A stretch of 64,000 bases of DNA from Ophioderma brevispina (GCA_023653785.1 JAMKCH010056933.1:44652-108651); one strand, 5' to 3'; counted from the stretch's first letter, positions 13,501 to 25,794 are shown. The notes: a model not told the origin generated them from the letters alone. Translations and numbers: made by a program.

Positions 13501-15025
13501 AGAAAGTGGGTCAACGTGCATCTCTCTCTTGCCCGATTCTTGCCCCAGCCTGAACCGTCATATTCACACATATATTATCCCCAAGATGATCGGCACCCAC
13601 TGGCTGGATGTATCCTGCAGGCTCCTACTGGATGAACTTCTAACCTTTGAGGTACCGGTACATTTGTCCATCCTCGCTCTCTTTACGACTGCATGAGCAA
13701 TGAATTTCCACTGTAATTATATTAGGGAGATGTTTATCAATACACTTTTGTCAAAAATGTGCATGTGCGTGTAATATTTTCAAAATGATTTCCTACTTCT
13801 GAAAAGGAAACCCCAGTCCATTTGCCATGATAACATAATTTTCATTAAATTCAAAATAGTAATAAGCTACATGGAAATTAAGCCGCCACAAAATTTTAAT
13901 AATGCACGGCTTTCTACTGGTCAAATTTACGGTGTTGTGGAGCATGTGCTAAATTTAGTCAAGTTTAGAATTCGCCCATCCCTTGCCATTGCTGAATAAG
14001 TGTGCCCCCAACTGACAAACACAATCTCCAGTAATCAAGATGAGAAGAACGGGAGGAAAAAGAGATTTGATTGAGGTGAAGACCTCGGCTCTTTAACCAG
14101 TCCGCCGCTTTCTCCACAGTCCATCCCGAGTTATTTCCATTGGCAGAAACAAAATAATTGGATAATCAAGGTGCAACTTGTAATGCCATGGTGGGCAAGT
14201 GGGAAATTACAATTATACAAATGCATTGCAAGGAACTTGCAATCTCCAAGGGGGAATTTCTGACATCTGCAATTCCATCACAATCAGATAGTCGGCATTA
14301 TCTCTATACATCATCTTCTCCCTGCAATTTGTGTTTGATTTTTTGCCACGGAGATAATAACATAGGGAGGTTCACATGCACACACACCACGACTTGGCTG
14401 GGTGTGCGTATGTGGTTACCATTAAGTACCTCACAAGATAAATGGTTTTAATTTAAAATAATTCAAATTTGACAATGACTGACAGCTTTTCCATTTCACA
14501 CAGGTTCACTAGTGAATTACTGTGCACACACAAGATGGCTGCTGCCTAGGCGGTGGACTCATAATGCTATCATCAAGTGGTGGGCATGCCTCCCTCTCAC
14601 CTCACTAAATTAAGCTAGGATATTGCGGCCAATTTCATGTCAACCCATACCTCATTTGCATATACCGCCAATATATTTAGTATGCACAGCGTGAATGGGA
14701 ATGTGAAGACGACAGGAAACAACCTTCATACAGACCAATGGATTGCGTATTATTCTCTCGGTAAGATTAACAAATTGATTCTCATATGCCACACACACTC
14801 ACTATGAATAAAACATGATCACTTTCTTTATAGTCAGAAGACTTAGCTTGTATAGTTCATTAAATCCACTGGTTGCTTAGACAGGAATTTAAAGGAGGAA
14901 TAGCCTTTCCCCTTCCCGTTTAAATCAGCTGACATCTCACTGCGTATTTATCAGTATATCCAGTTTCTTTTGGTAATCCATCTTCTTTCCCAACTCAACC
15001 GATCCCACCCCTGTTTGCCCTATAA
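7596..15025. other. No gene seen; non-repetitive, motif-rich DNA
   Basis: Roughly 7.4 kb with no supported exon or RNA gene. Several stretches (about 10880-11200, 12840-13140, 14560-14770) are less AT-rich and dense in short motifs: AAGATGGC-type YY1-like sites near 9283, 11148 and 14532, an ATTTGCAT octamer near 14650, and a second copy of the CTATCTACTGAAGAT motif at 13123-13137. They could be conserved non-coding regulatory DNA of the gene starting at 22.7 kb, but nothing here proves conservation. The 10260-10345 stretch is an A/C-rich low-complexity run. Confidence 0.5.
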
Positions 15026-15818
15026 GAGCGTGTGCGAGCGCTTAGCAACCTCATCAATTTCATGGCAGTAGATCAATACCCGTACACGTTCTCGTACACT
15101 CCACAAAGCACAAAATGTCCGATAAGTTAACTGCAGTGGTATATAAAACCAATGGCTTCTCTTGGAGTGCCTTGAGGTGTATTACAACTCAAGCAATAGT
15201 GCTTGTTAGCTACTACTACCACGCAATTCTGTCAGTTTTGGCAATGTCTCACTAGAAGGCCCGACAGTATAAGTAGGGGAGGTCACTCGATAGCCAGTAG
15301 AGCTACTTCCGTCAGCTAAACTTCAGGCTAAGAGATGTGGAAAGGCTCATTAAAAACTGAATGGCGATCGACAGATCACAAAATACCCCACTTTAACTCG
15401 GATAGATTTCTCGACAAAAGCACAACCTTCCAATGCATCTTGAAATGCATCAGACCTATTTAAGGGATCACACAATGTTTGTGCCAGTGTACTTTGTTTT
15501 TGTCCATTTTCACAAATTATACAATAAGGCAAATTTGTAGCTCTTATGGAAAGTTTTGTCAGGTTTTTCAACAGTTAGGTGATCACATTATAATCACAGC
15601 TGTTTGAAAGTCTCATTTATTATGACAAAACCAAAATAACACAAAAAATATCTAGTAACTAGTAATAACTAGTATTTATTCTACTCACTTCATTCTGTGT
15701 AAATTTTACGAAATTCCATTGCGGGCAAATATGATTTTTCTTAAAAATCTAGCTTAACACGTCCTTCTATGGAGAATGGGCATATAGAGGGCGCTACAAC
15801 AAACAAATAATGGCCGTT
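15026..15818 (+). repeat. Direct duplication D1, left copy (793 bp)
   Basis: Nearly identical to 16110-16908. Both begin with AGAGCGTGTGCGAGCGC and end with AAATAATGGCCGTT. The first ~580 bp appear identical, including a 73-residue minus-strand open frame present in both copies. Around 15620-15690 the copies differ by substitutions and small indels, then match again. Outside these limits the flanks are unrelated. A TATATAAAA box sits at 15140-15148 but no initiator is obvious downstream. I do not recognise any gene in it. Confidence 0.9.
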
Positions 15819-16109
15819 CAGGCGGTGGCGGCCAAGCCTCATTCATTATAGCAATTCACCAAAAATATCAAAAGAAATTATGGCAATACGGAGTGCAAAC
15901 CACAAACCAATTTGGGTGCTTTGATGGGGGTCGGTCATGGGTGTTCCCATGACCTACATACGACCTCGTCCTCGTTCGTTATTAACACAAAAACATTCAG
16001 AAATAACCCTTCCAGTGGAGTTGATTCTTCAACTCCAACGGTTTTGGAATAAGAAAATATTCCTTGACAACATATAAAAAATTCAGAAAAAAAAAAAAAA
16101 AAAAAAAAA
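15819..16109 (+). mobile_element. PolyA-tailed short retro-insertion, family C
   Basis: About 290 bp ending in 23 A residues (16087-16109), lying exactly between the two D1 copies. The body is homologous to 830-1045, so it is a dispersed element. Near its 3' end it carries AACGGTTTTGGA (16037-16048), 38 nt before the tail. The unrelated-looking insertion at 41342-41549 has the same 12-mer 36 nt before its tail. A polyA tail plus flanking direct repeats is the signature of target-primed reverse transcription by LINE machinery. No protein is encoded, so it would be SINE-like or a 5'-truncated LINE end. Confidence 0.7.
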
Positions 16110-16908
16110 GAGCGTGTGCGAGCGCTTAGCAACCTCATCAATTTCATGGCAGTAGATCAATACCCGTACACGTTCTCGTACACTCCACAAAGCACAAAAT
16201 GTCCGATAAGTTAACTGCAGTGGTATATAAAACCAATGGCTTCTCTTGGAGTGCCTTGAGGTGTATTACAACTCAAGCAATAGTGCTTGTTAGCTACTAC
16301 TACCACGCAATTCTGTCAGTTTTGGCAATGTCTCACTAGAAGGCCCGACAGTATAAGTAGGGGAGGTCACTCGATAGCCAGTAGAGCTACTTCCGTCAGC
16401 TAAACTTCAGGCTAAGAGATGTGGAAAGGCTCATTAAAAACTGAATGGCGATCGACAGATCACAAAATACCCCACTTTAACTCGGATAGATTTCTCGACA
16501 AAAGCACAACCTTCCAATGCATCTTGAAATGCATCAGACCTATTTAAGGGATCACACAATGTTTGTGCCAGTGTACTTTGTTTTTGTCCATTTTCACAAA
16601 TTATACAATAAGGCAAATTTGTAGCTCTTATGGAAAGTTTTGTCAGGTTTTTCAACAGTTAGGTGATCACATTATAATCACAGCTGTTTGAAAGTCTCAT
16701 ATTTTATATGACAAAACCAAAATAACAAAAATATCAACAGCGACACACTTTTGACAACTAGTATTTATTCTACTCACTTCATTCTGTGTAAATTTTACGA
16801 AATTCCATTGCGGGCAAATATGATTTTTTCTTAAAAATCTAGCTTAACACGTCCTTCTATGGAGAATGGGCATATAGAGGGCGCTACAACAAACAAATAA
16901 TGGCCGTT
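16110..16908 (+). repeat. Direct duplication D1, right copy (799 bp)
   Basis: Second copy of 15026-15818, starting immediately after the A23 tail. The right copy differs in the interval about 16700-16765 (extra bases including GCGACACACTTTTGACAA) and has one extra T near 16826. Identity elsewhere suggests a young duplication, two alleles joined in the assembly, or an exceptionally long target-site duplication. Confidence 0.9.
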
Positions 16909-19347
16909 GTAGGCCTGTATGGCAAGATTCCCACAATGGAGTTTTCTGATTTTTGCAGAGGTAATAGCATGCATCTACTTATATCAGTTGTCAAAATTGT
17001 GTCACCACTGCTTAAAATTGCTCTAAAAATAAGACACGATTTGCATGGGGTCAAACAGCTGTGTAATGTTATGGTGATTCTGTCCAGTTGAGTTCTTAAC
17101 TTGACAAATCCCATAACTGACAGAAGCATGAATACAATTTTTGACACATCAAGAAGCAGTATTTCCTTTCCAATCCACACACTACATTTCAGAAATGTGC
17201 CTTCAAACCTAAAGCAGAGCAAATTTCACTAACATCCCACAAATTCCTAATTTCTGGGCAACCTATTCAAAATGTACATAACCCCAAGTAACAGATTTCT
17301 GCTTCCTAACATTTTCGCAAGTGACAGCAGGTACACGTCAACACAATTCTAGCTTTCGCAAAATGGCAATCGCAAGAACGCTGTACAAACTCATGAAATC
17401 CAGGGAGGCCGATGGGCACCAGGAGATTCCCATAATGTAATTTTGGCCTCTCACATTGAGAGAAAAGTACTCCACACAACACACCCAAATTCAATTGTTA
17501 AATCACCATCGTGTATCTTCCCTTGCACGTCCTGCGTATTGCGCTTTTTGGCAGTGAGGCCATTCTAGTGAACACTGCAAAAAGGTTACACTATGTATCG
17601 ACAAAAAAACAGCTTCCCAGGCACTTTTCCTTTCTTTTGTTTAAATCGCTATCTAAGGTAAACCTGCAACCTTTTTTTGCTTCGGTCTCATGATAGATTT
17701 GTGCAGATCTAGCGTGGGAGGCCATTCAACGGCAGTATCTTCTCTATGGAAACGGCTAACCTAGCACGCCTTCATCAAGGGTCACCTAACAATTTCTTAC
17801 TGCACGGATGCATCTTTGGCGTGATACAGCAGTTTTCTACTACACTTAGCTTGAGACGGAATGAAGGGGAAAAAATAAAGAGGCCCCATTTATAGTAACA
17901 GCCATGGGTGAGGCAAATGCGTACAAATCACTATTTCTGCATGGGTACTTTTTATTTCGATCTTGAGTCTGTTAATGAAAGTATAGTGCCAACTGTCATT
18001 CTGCTTGTGGCAACCCAATGTAGTGAATGCATATCAGATAAAGAGAGAAAACGTGCATGGTCAGGCAAGAGCCAAGTAAGATTAAATGAGAAATGACCTC
18101 ACGATGCCCACACCTCCACGAACGACATGTCAAGCGGATGACTGATCATTCCATTGGGACCCACTCCCCCCGAGTCGTGTACGTTTTGTGACACTGTTTT
18201 GCTCGGGGCCAATGTGGTCAGATGAGAAAACTACCGGTCCTCTCTGGTGCCTACTCAACACAGGGATGACAGATATAGTCCATCACTAACATCCATCAAG
18301 ACACCTATCTGGGCCTCTCTCCTCATTTCTTGACCATCGCTGTCACATACATGTTGTTGGGGCCGGGACGGTTAATTCACTTAAGGTAATTTATCAGGGG
18401 ACGATGCATTTTGCTTTCACGGTACTAAAGCATGCATACTGCTAATTTAACTTGGCTCAGTTGCACCGATTTTGTTGTCAACAAATATTTTCCATACAGG
18501 CAATTACTCTAAAGCTCGTTCGTACGATCATCTGCACATATGCACCCCCAGACAACACACAGGTGCGTGCAACCACGCACATACATAGAAAACTCACTCT
18601 CTTCTCACAACAGCCTAACACATATATATGCACACGAATGTACAAAATAACCGCATATATACGTGTAGGTTTAATACCAACGTCTCAATTATAATCCTAG
18701 TCTTCACCAGTTTTATAAATGTTGCAAACACAACCAGAAAATGAACGAAATATAGACACAAAAAACAAATTATAGCATGTGGGGCCAGCCATTGTAATTC
18801 AGTGCAGTTATTAGACACAGTTATGGCATGAGCACACAATAACCATGTCATGCACGCTTCCCTTCCTACAATATGGCTTCATAAAGTCACATTTCTCACC
18901 AATCAAGCCATATTGTTGGCCTGTGTGTGTGTGTGTAAATTAAGTGGAGTGCTGTAATTAGGAGTGGGTGTTTCCATAGCTTTGTCTCCCATGGTTACTG
19001 ACCATTTCTGTTGACTTTATGGCAATATGCAACCCATTATCAAAAAGAGAGATTGGGACAAAGCAACGTGGACCATGATGAATACAGCTTGAAAATATTG
19101 ATTCTTTAACAAATATTGCCTGATAATTATACGCATGAAACTAATGACCCACACTGGTTGATGGACAAAGGCATTTTAAATTGAAACATCTCAAAATGGG
19201 ATATTCCTGTACATATATATATACACCTCGATTTCATTAAAGCTATCATATTTTAGATTTATTGAAGGTTTATCTTGGGTTTTGGAGTGAAAAGTTTAAT
19301 ACATTTAGTAAAATAGAATATGGTCTTTTACCAAAATTATTTCAAAG
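16909..19347. other. No gene seen; single-copy DNA with short GT/CA repeats
   Basis: No supported exon. A GT microsatellite lies at 18918-18935 and a CA/TA-rich patch at about 18535-18665. The block 17700-18430 is less AT-rich and motif-dense, similar in texture to regulatory DNA elsewhere in the window. Confidence 0.5.
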
Positions 19348-19351
19348 TTAA

Positions 19352-20050
19352 AGGTGCAATGAGAGATTTCAAGGCATCCATATTTTCTCACATATTCAGT
19401 GGTTTCATATAAATTACACACTCAATAGATTTCTTACCTTTTACTTGGTTATAGAACGGTCTTAAGGGGGAGGCCCGATTTAAGTATATGAAGTTTTCAT
19501 TTTGATAGAATGGACTTCATCCCAAAACCCCATCTGTGAAGTTTCGCGCCGATATTTCAATCCGTTTTGATGTGAGGGCTAAAAACGTGATTTTGTAAGC
19601 CCCATAGTGTACGGTGTAAAATTAATATTGGTCGACCAAAATGGGGCACATTTTCGTGTATAACTTCCAAACCAAACATCTTTTAGCCCTAACATTTCAC
19701 AGGCTAAATGAGAAAAATAGTAGCTTTCTTCTGATACCAAAATTTTGACCACTTCCGGTAAAATCTGGGTTCCCTGGGGACGAAGTTATTAGAGATCGGC
19801 CATGGACATTTAAACATGAACACCAAAAGGTGATTTTTACATGCTTATATTTCAATATAAAACACTGGCTGAATTTTTTATTTGCTCTAATAGGAAATTA
19901 GAAATTGCACCATTTTGTACCAAATAAATAATTCTCAGCTTAATCCTTTCAGATGGGGATATTTTTGATAGAAAGCTTTACATCAGTGCAAAAATCAGAA
20001 TTTTCACATTTTTTCAGGACACCTGTTATGTGAAATCTCTCGTTGCACCT
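19352..20050. mobile_element. Complete family A element: 699 bp, 22-bp inverted ends, TTAA target duplication
   Basis: The left end reads AGGTGCAATGAGAGATTTCA. The right end, read on the minus strand from 20050, reads AGGTGCAACGAGAGATTTCA, one mismatch in 20. TTAA flanks both sides (19348-19351 and 20051-20054). A TTAA duplication is the known signature of piggyBac-type cut-and-paste elements, although this terminus does not begin with the usual CCC. There is no transposase frame, so this is a non-autonomous MITE. Its interior matches the fragments at 1-345, 1966-2105, 27145-27190, 28738-29300 and 59325-59460. Confidence 0.85.
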
Positions 20051-20054
20051 TTAA

Positions 20055-22630
20055 TTAAAACAAGAAATCCTTAATCAACAAAAATTATTCTCTATGTGCA
20101 GAAAATTGAGTAAGATGTGTCCAACTCTAACGTATGCCCTCAATATGACTCACACACGGGCAGACATGAAATCTGAGGGTTTTATATTCAACTCTGAAAA
20201 CCTGGATAACCAAATTGAATGGCGGATAATTAATAGCAATACCGTGATAACATCATTCACTTCACCGTGTAGTGTGATGTTTTAAAATGGATGTGTTAGA
20301 TTCACGATATTAAAATGCAACATGATACACGGTGTCTGCAATGAAATATAAGAGGCCGCAACGTGAGTGTGTGATATACACGCTGAATTTACAGGTAAAC
20401 AGTTCCTGTCGTGGGGTAAAGTGAGAACGCGACTATGACCGCTGGGTACGCTAGGTATTTTATTCCTGCCCTTTTTATTTCTAAAAAGCAGAATGAGAAA
20501 ATGAAGGAAAAAAAATCAGCGAAGTCTTCATGACATCACTGGCGTGGGAGGTGTAATCAATATGGGAAATAAAATGATAGTGGAACCGATTGATACGGGC
20601 TGTTTTCTCTGAATTAACCGGGCTCTGCTAGCATCCGTATAATTAAGCGCTAGGACAACAAGGCTAAGCTCCTCACATGACAGAAAAAACAATCCACAAA
20701 CATAATAGAGTATGGCATTAGGAAAAATTAACGTGTGCCTGTGTGACTGTATGGGAAAATTATCTGAAATACCCATTTCAACATTACTGGTTACTATGGC
20801 AATGCAACTCCTCGGATACACGATAAGGCAAGGCGGCCCATCCCTCTCATTAGCATAATCATGAATAATTCATGGCATAGTGTGTAGCAGGCTGCCACGT
20901 GTGTAGTGAAAGGGTGAGCCAGGTGTGTGTGTGTGTGTGTTGTCTACTGAAGATAGTGGTCTTGGAATTTCCAGTCATGGATGCATGATTTCTGCATATG
21001 CATGACCATCTGTGTCAAATGGGCTATCACTATAATTACAAGCGACACATTGGAAGCCATTTTGGAAGCACGGTTTCATAATTCTACAGAGTTGCTGATA
21101 AACATGTTCCCCTGATTCACTGGAAACCTCTACAAAGTATAATCACTGTGAACACAACTGCATGTGCACACATGCACACACACCCACACACACAGATAGT
21201 TGAAGTGCATTTTTTCTAGTGACACAATACTACCATCATCTAAATTGCATATTCTTTTCAAGGGAGCTGCGGTTCAGATGCAGTTAGTCAAGGGACAATA
21301 CAAAATCATCTTGCTCTAGGCAAATCTAAAATATTTTTCAGTTCTGCAGTCTGCACCAATGGCATCCTCCATCTAGCATAAGCCTTTCGTCATGCATAAT
21401 ATCATACATAGAATCACGCAGGGAAATCGTCAAAATGATGTTATCACAACATTTGGGTTTTTACTTGTTTGTCAGCCACGGCGGATTTCTTAAGGAGCTT
21501 TGCAAGCCGCTTGGTTGTTTTCCACGACCACCTGGGATCGGTAAGTCGCCTGCTACACGCACTGATCCCCCGCTACATCTCCCCTAATCCCTGGGCCCCA
21601 TGGAATACATCACCATCATATAGAAACATCTCCCAGTGAATGCAAATTAGATATGACGAATATTGACAGGATAATTTCAGCAACAGTGAGCTACATGGCA
21701 TGCCACCAATATAATTTGATCAACAATTTGAAGGCCATACAAATCCCGAATATTTTACATGTAATCTTTTTTCTAATGAAATGAGCCTTAGTGGTATATG
21801 TGCAACCAACAGAAATACTTAACTCAGTAATTGTACAATTTCACTACATACACTATATTATTAATATTACATAACTACATAGCAAGAACAGGTTACATGG
21901 ATTGGATATTCTTCTGGTACAGATTGTTGAGTCAAAATCTGATATAATTCTGTAAACATCTATAAAATGTACAACCAAAACTGCCAGTTGGTATACAGCA
22001 CTGTAAGCTCCCACATGTAGTTATTACAGTCATCCCTTTCACTATGCTACAATTACATGTCAGTTGTTAATGGTTTGGCTATACATTAGCCCAAATCTTG
22101 CCCACCTACCCACCCTGCTAAAGTACTTGCTATGTAGTCCTATACCTTAATACCACTCAGAAGGCTTATTGCACTTCTAACAGGGCTCTACAGGATCCTG
22201 GTGGAGTGATTCACACAGAGTGCAAACAACCAGCATTGATGGCTAGCTAAGCGTAGCAAAATGTCATCCCACTCATGTAGTTGGACTACCCGTTAGTGCC
22301 ACGGTGCTAGCTGTTCACTAATGCCCATCTATGACAGAGCCTGGTTGACACAGCTGTACAGTTGTATAGGTCATTGGAGATGCTTAAATGGAAGCCTATT
22401 CCCGTTATATTGCTTGGATAGTGTAAATCCGTCGCTATTATTCTGACAACCGGCATTGGACTGGAATCCTCTGTAGAATTCGTCAATGGGCTAGCCGGCA
22501 ATATTCACAGCCAGGCGCAATATGGTTTTCACATATCAAATAACGGCAACAACATGTACAATTTTGTGCAGATATTAGAAAGAGAAAATGCACCATACAT
22601 TAGGTGTAGTGATGTACAGTAAGTGCTTAC
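20055..22630. other. Probable intron DNA of the minus-strand gene; no further exon recognised
   Basis: This lies directly downstream of the splice donor at 22630 and would be intronic if that exon is real. It contains a GT microsatellite at about 20923-20941 immediately followed by a third copy of the CTACTGAAGATAG motif (20944-20956), a CA-rich patch at 21165-21195, and a block at 20821-20915 dense in ATTAGCATAATCATGAATAAT-like homeodomain/POU-type sites. I could not place a second exon with confidence. Confidence 0.45.
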
Positions 22631-22676
22631 CTTCTCCGGAGTCCGCCATATACTGCAATTTTGCCTCAATACTCAT
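22631..22676 (-). CDS. First coding exon of an unrecognised gene
   Basis: On the minus strand an ATG at 22676 opens 15 codons, MSIEAKLQYMADSGE, plus one base. The exon then ends at a strong donor, AAG|GTAAGC (intron starts at 22630). An in-frame TGA lies nine codons upstream, so this ATG is the first possible start in its frame. A consensus TATA/initiator promoter sits about 80 nt upstream. I do not recognise the peptide and assign no function. The next exon must lie to the left, across an intron that may fill much of 1-22.6 kb or leave the window. The exon is too short to judge codon use. The chance coincidence of start, upstream stop, donor and promoter is low. Confidence 0.6.
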
Positions 22677-22754
22677 GCTACTAGTCGACGTGCACTCGCG
22701 TCAATTTTTTTCCCCCTTCAAGCTGTAAATCCGTCGAAGCTGGGCTGATAGACT
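22677..22754 (-). other. Predicted 5' untranslated region
   Basis: The 78-nt leader from the predicted initiation base (22754) to the base before the ATG. It contains a purine-rich GGGGGAAAAAAA tract and one in-frame stop. No upstream ATG is visible. Confidence 0.5.
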
Positions 22755-22785
22755 GAGGAGTGACAGGAGAGTGTTGAGTATTTAT
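22751..22785 (-). promoter_or_regulatory. TATA + initiator core promoter
   Basis: Read on the minus strand, ATAAATA occupies 22785-22779 and TCAGTC occupies 22756-22751, with the initiator A at 22754. The first TATA base lies at -31 relative to that A, the canonical metazoan spacing. TCAGTY is the established animal initiator consensus. This places the start site 78 nt before the ATG of the predicted first coding exon. Confidence 0.6.
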
Positions 22786-25365
22786 GGGGGCAGCAATCGT
22801 CCAATCGCAGTACGCCGCTTCAGCAAGCCAGGTGGGAGCCTGGAATAATAAATAATGTCATTAATAGAGGAGATGTATGACAGAAGGGACCTGGGCAACC
22901 GGCAGCCAATCAGCAATGCAGATGAGCCAAGGGCCAAGCCAAGCCGTGCAATATTGCCGATGTCATTATGAAAATGGCTACGACAAGCTCCACTGAGCAG
23001 GCCAAATAGTGCAATTATGACTGAACACAATGCCGGCAACGTGCACGCTTTTTATTTGACAGAGCCTACACACACACACAACAAATTTAAAGCAGAATAA
23101 AAATGACTGAGAATAAAAAAAGAGAGCTCCTGTATTTCAGCAGGTCTGACTTCCCGGCTGCTTGGTGGTGTAATAATGCAGTATCGAATGGTGGGTTGAT
23201 GCTATTGAATAGGCCTCGCTTTACTGATATACCACCAGTCTCAATGTCACCTTATTTGCTTACTGCTTGAGGCACGAACGTAAAGAAATTGAGATGGTGC
23301 CATGCTAAAATAACACAATACACAAACTGTGGCATTTGCTACAAAACGACACAAATTCAAAAAGGGTGAACCAGGAAAATGCTTTGAATTTATATCGTAA
23401 GCAAATACATAGTACCTCAGTGATGAAAGGACAAGAGAGAGAGGGGAAAAATGAAATATTTCCCCCCTTGGCATGTATTATTGTGTTTGTATGTGATATT
23501 CTGTGACTCCTGCCGCTGCCTGAAATTGTGGCAGCACCATGCAAGTGAGATTGTCTTGAAAGGAATCACAAAGCCCGAGGAAAAAATGGCTACGCAATAT
23601 GCACACAATTAACTGCCACATGCCTGAGGAACAGCTATTTTTTGACAGTCTATTTTAAGGAACTCCACAGAATATGTAACCTCATTGTGTTGCCTGGTAA
23701 TTGCTCCCCAGTGTCCTACCATCACCCTACACAACATGCTGATTTCTTTCACTTCTATCTGATCTAGGGCCGTAATGGACCCAAAAAATTTGCTTCAAAT
23801 GACCTAAATCACTTGCAGAAATCACCTCGATTTCAAATTAAATGGCCCCTAATGGTTTTCTTATGAAATCATCTACCCAGGTTGATTATCAACTAAGTCG
23901 CTCTGCTTATTTTTTTTTTTTTTTTTTTGAGTTTGTTATATTCACAATACCAGTTTACTTTTCATTTTTTTTTAAAGGAAATTTTTCATATAGCTTGAAA
24001 AAAAGATCAATACATAGTATTAGTTTAGAAATTCATTGGACTGGATTACAATAAAATTACTGAAATGTCATCAGTAAAATAATTTTTTTTTAAATTGATA
24101 TTTCCTTTCAAATCTAAATGAGTTCTTAATTTGTGTGGGCTGTTTATATTTTTAGATGACAAACATCATCACACACAAAAACAAAGAAAGGGGCATGGCA
24201 ATATCCCCTTTCACAAAAGCTGGGGGTTATGTTTATACCAGGTTTGAAGTTAGAGGCACGGGACTGGACAACCATTTCCTCAACAGTTTCAGGCACCCCC
24301 ATATATTAAATATTTATGTTCAATTTGTAGGAAAATTCACATGCAGCAGTGATGACTTTTTTTCATGTTCTGTTTTGTGTTTTTTGTTTTGTTTTCCTCT
24401 TCAAAAACATTTTTATCCACACCTTTTAAATTGCTTAATTTATCAACCTAGTTAAATGGTTCCCTCAATCTAGAACAGTCATGCAGTTGCTGATACCACC
24501 TGATAGCAATTTAATTAGTGTTTCTGGAATTTTGTGGTTTAATTTGAATTTCTATATTGGAATTTTTTATTATTATCTGTATTTATTTTTTTAATTTAGC
24601 TGGTTTAATTTTTTACTAGGATATTAGTGTTTTTTTTTCAATTTTTTTAATTTTTTAAAATTATTTTTTCCTGGATTTTTTCCCTTAAATATTCGAGTAG
24701 GTGCCATACAGCCTGATAACATTTGTTTGAGAACGTCTTGGAAGCTGTCCCCGAATCTAGAATATGCATTTTGTAAGTCCCATACCACCTGAGAGTGTTT
24801 GTTACGAACAGACGGAATAACACTGAAACCCAATCTCTTACAGAGTTGCTTTAACAGCTAAAATGTGTTGTTAAACATTAACAATCACTAGAATAGTGTT
24901 CACACTACAAAGTGCAAGTGCAATGAACTCTTGCATAACATTTACTCATATATGCTACATGTATTACACGTACCATAAAACTGCATGTGTGCTGAATAAA
25001 ATTGATAATGAACTCCATTTAAATGGCATGACATTTTCGCTATTTCAAGCCTACCTCAATAGAGAAGTTCTGTTGATTATTATTTTGCCACCATCATATT
25101 TTTATGATTAATTTATAGCAAATCTAAAAAAAAAATTGTGCATTTAACGAATATGCCATTATTTTTAGGAAACCTGTTCCATCAAATTTGGTTGAAATTG
25201 ACACAATGTATCCCCCAAAATACTAATTTAAAGTATTTACCAATAAATATGCATTATTCTGGATTATATCAACAAAACGTGACTTGATCAAGCTAAATGA
25301 GTCATATGTCGCAAATATTGATTTTGAAATATTATAGCAATTTTAAATGTTCCTTTTCCTTTTGC
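22786..25365. other. Upstream flank of the promoter, then AT-rich non-genic DNA
   Basis: 22786-23040 lies upstream of the promoter on the minus strand and is relatively GC-rich, with several AGCCAAG/GCCAAG-type and CAATCAGC motifs that could be proximal regulatory sites. A CA microsatellite follows at 23070-23081. The remainder is AT-rich; 23910-23928 is a T19 run (possible minus-strand polyA tail) without a visible flanking duplication. No exon supported. Confidence 0.45.
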
Positions 25366-25790
25366 ACCTGACCCTGTCAGGTCAGGTTTCCTTTGAGGGC
25401 CTGCTACTGGTATCCTGGTAACCAGTACTACCTGTCCCAGGGCCAAGTTGTCGGCGGCTAAACCGTCACCCCCATCGGATTTCTGATGAGGAGGGTAGCT
25501 GGTTATCCTGGTAGAATGAAAAAGAAGATCTACCTACAAGGGCGTCAGCTCTGGAGAGCTAATGGCGGCCATCCAGCACATGCTGCCTTGCATGGTGGGC
25601 GTGGTTGCCCAAAGGCTAGGCCCACCGCCGAAAACTGTGGATTGACGTCAGGGAGGGCATCCGGTCAATTATCTTTTGCTCCAATAAATCCTCACACAGC
25701 AGTATTGCTGAGTGAGGTGTATCCGGCCACCCTCGTTAACGGGGACAAAACCGGATTTAAAACTTTGGTATAACTAACTAACTAACATTT
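25366..25790 (+). mobile_element. Possible 3' end of a non-LTR retrotransposon or derived SINE
   Basis: A GC-richer block in AT-rich DNA that ends in a short tandem tail, TAACTAACTAACTAAC (25770-25786). The sequence GACGTCAGGGAGGGCATCCGG (25643-25663) has the look of the conserved 3' region of RTE-type or similar LINEs, and a microsatellite tail of this kind is typical of such elements. An open frame of 95 codons spans 25486-25773 but shows no reverse-transcriptase motif. Family assignment is from memory of style and is tentative. Confidence 0.4.
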
Positions 25791-25794
25791 CCTG

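Noticed and set aside
15350..16655. Identical 73-codon minus open frames as a duplicated gene
   Set aside because: Identity only reflects the 795-bp duplication; the frame has no recognisable domain, and short frames of this size are common by chance here.
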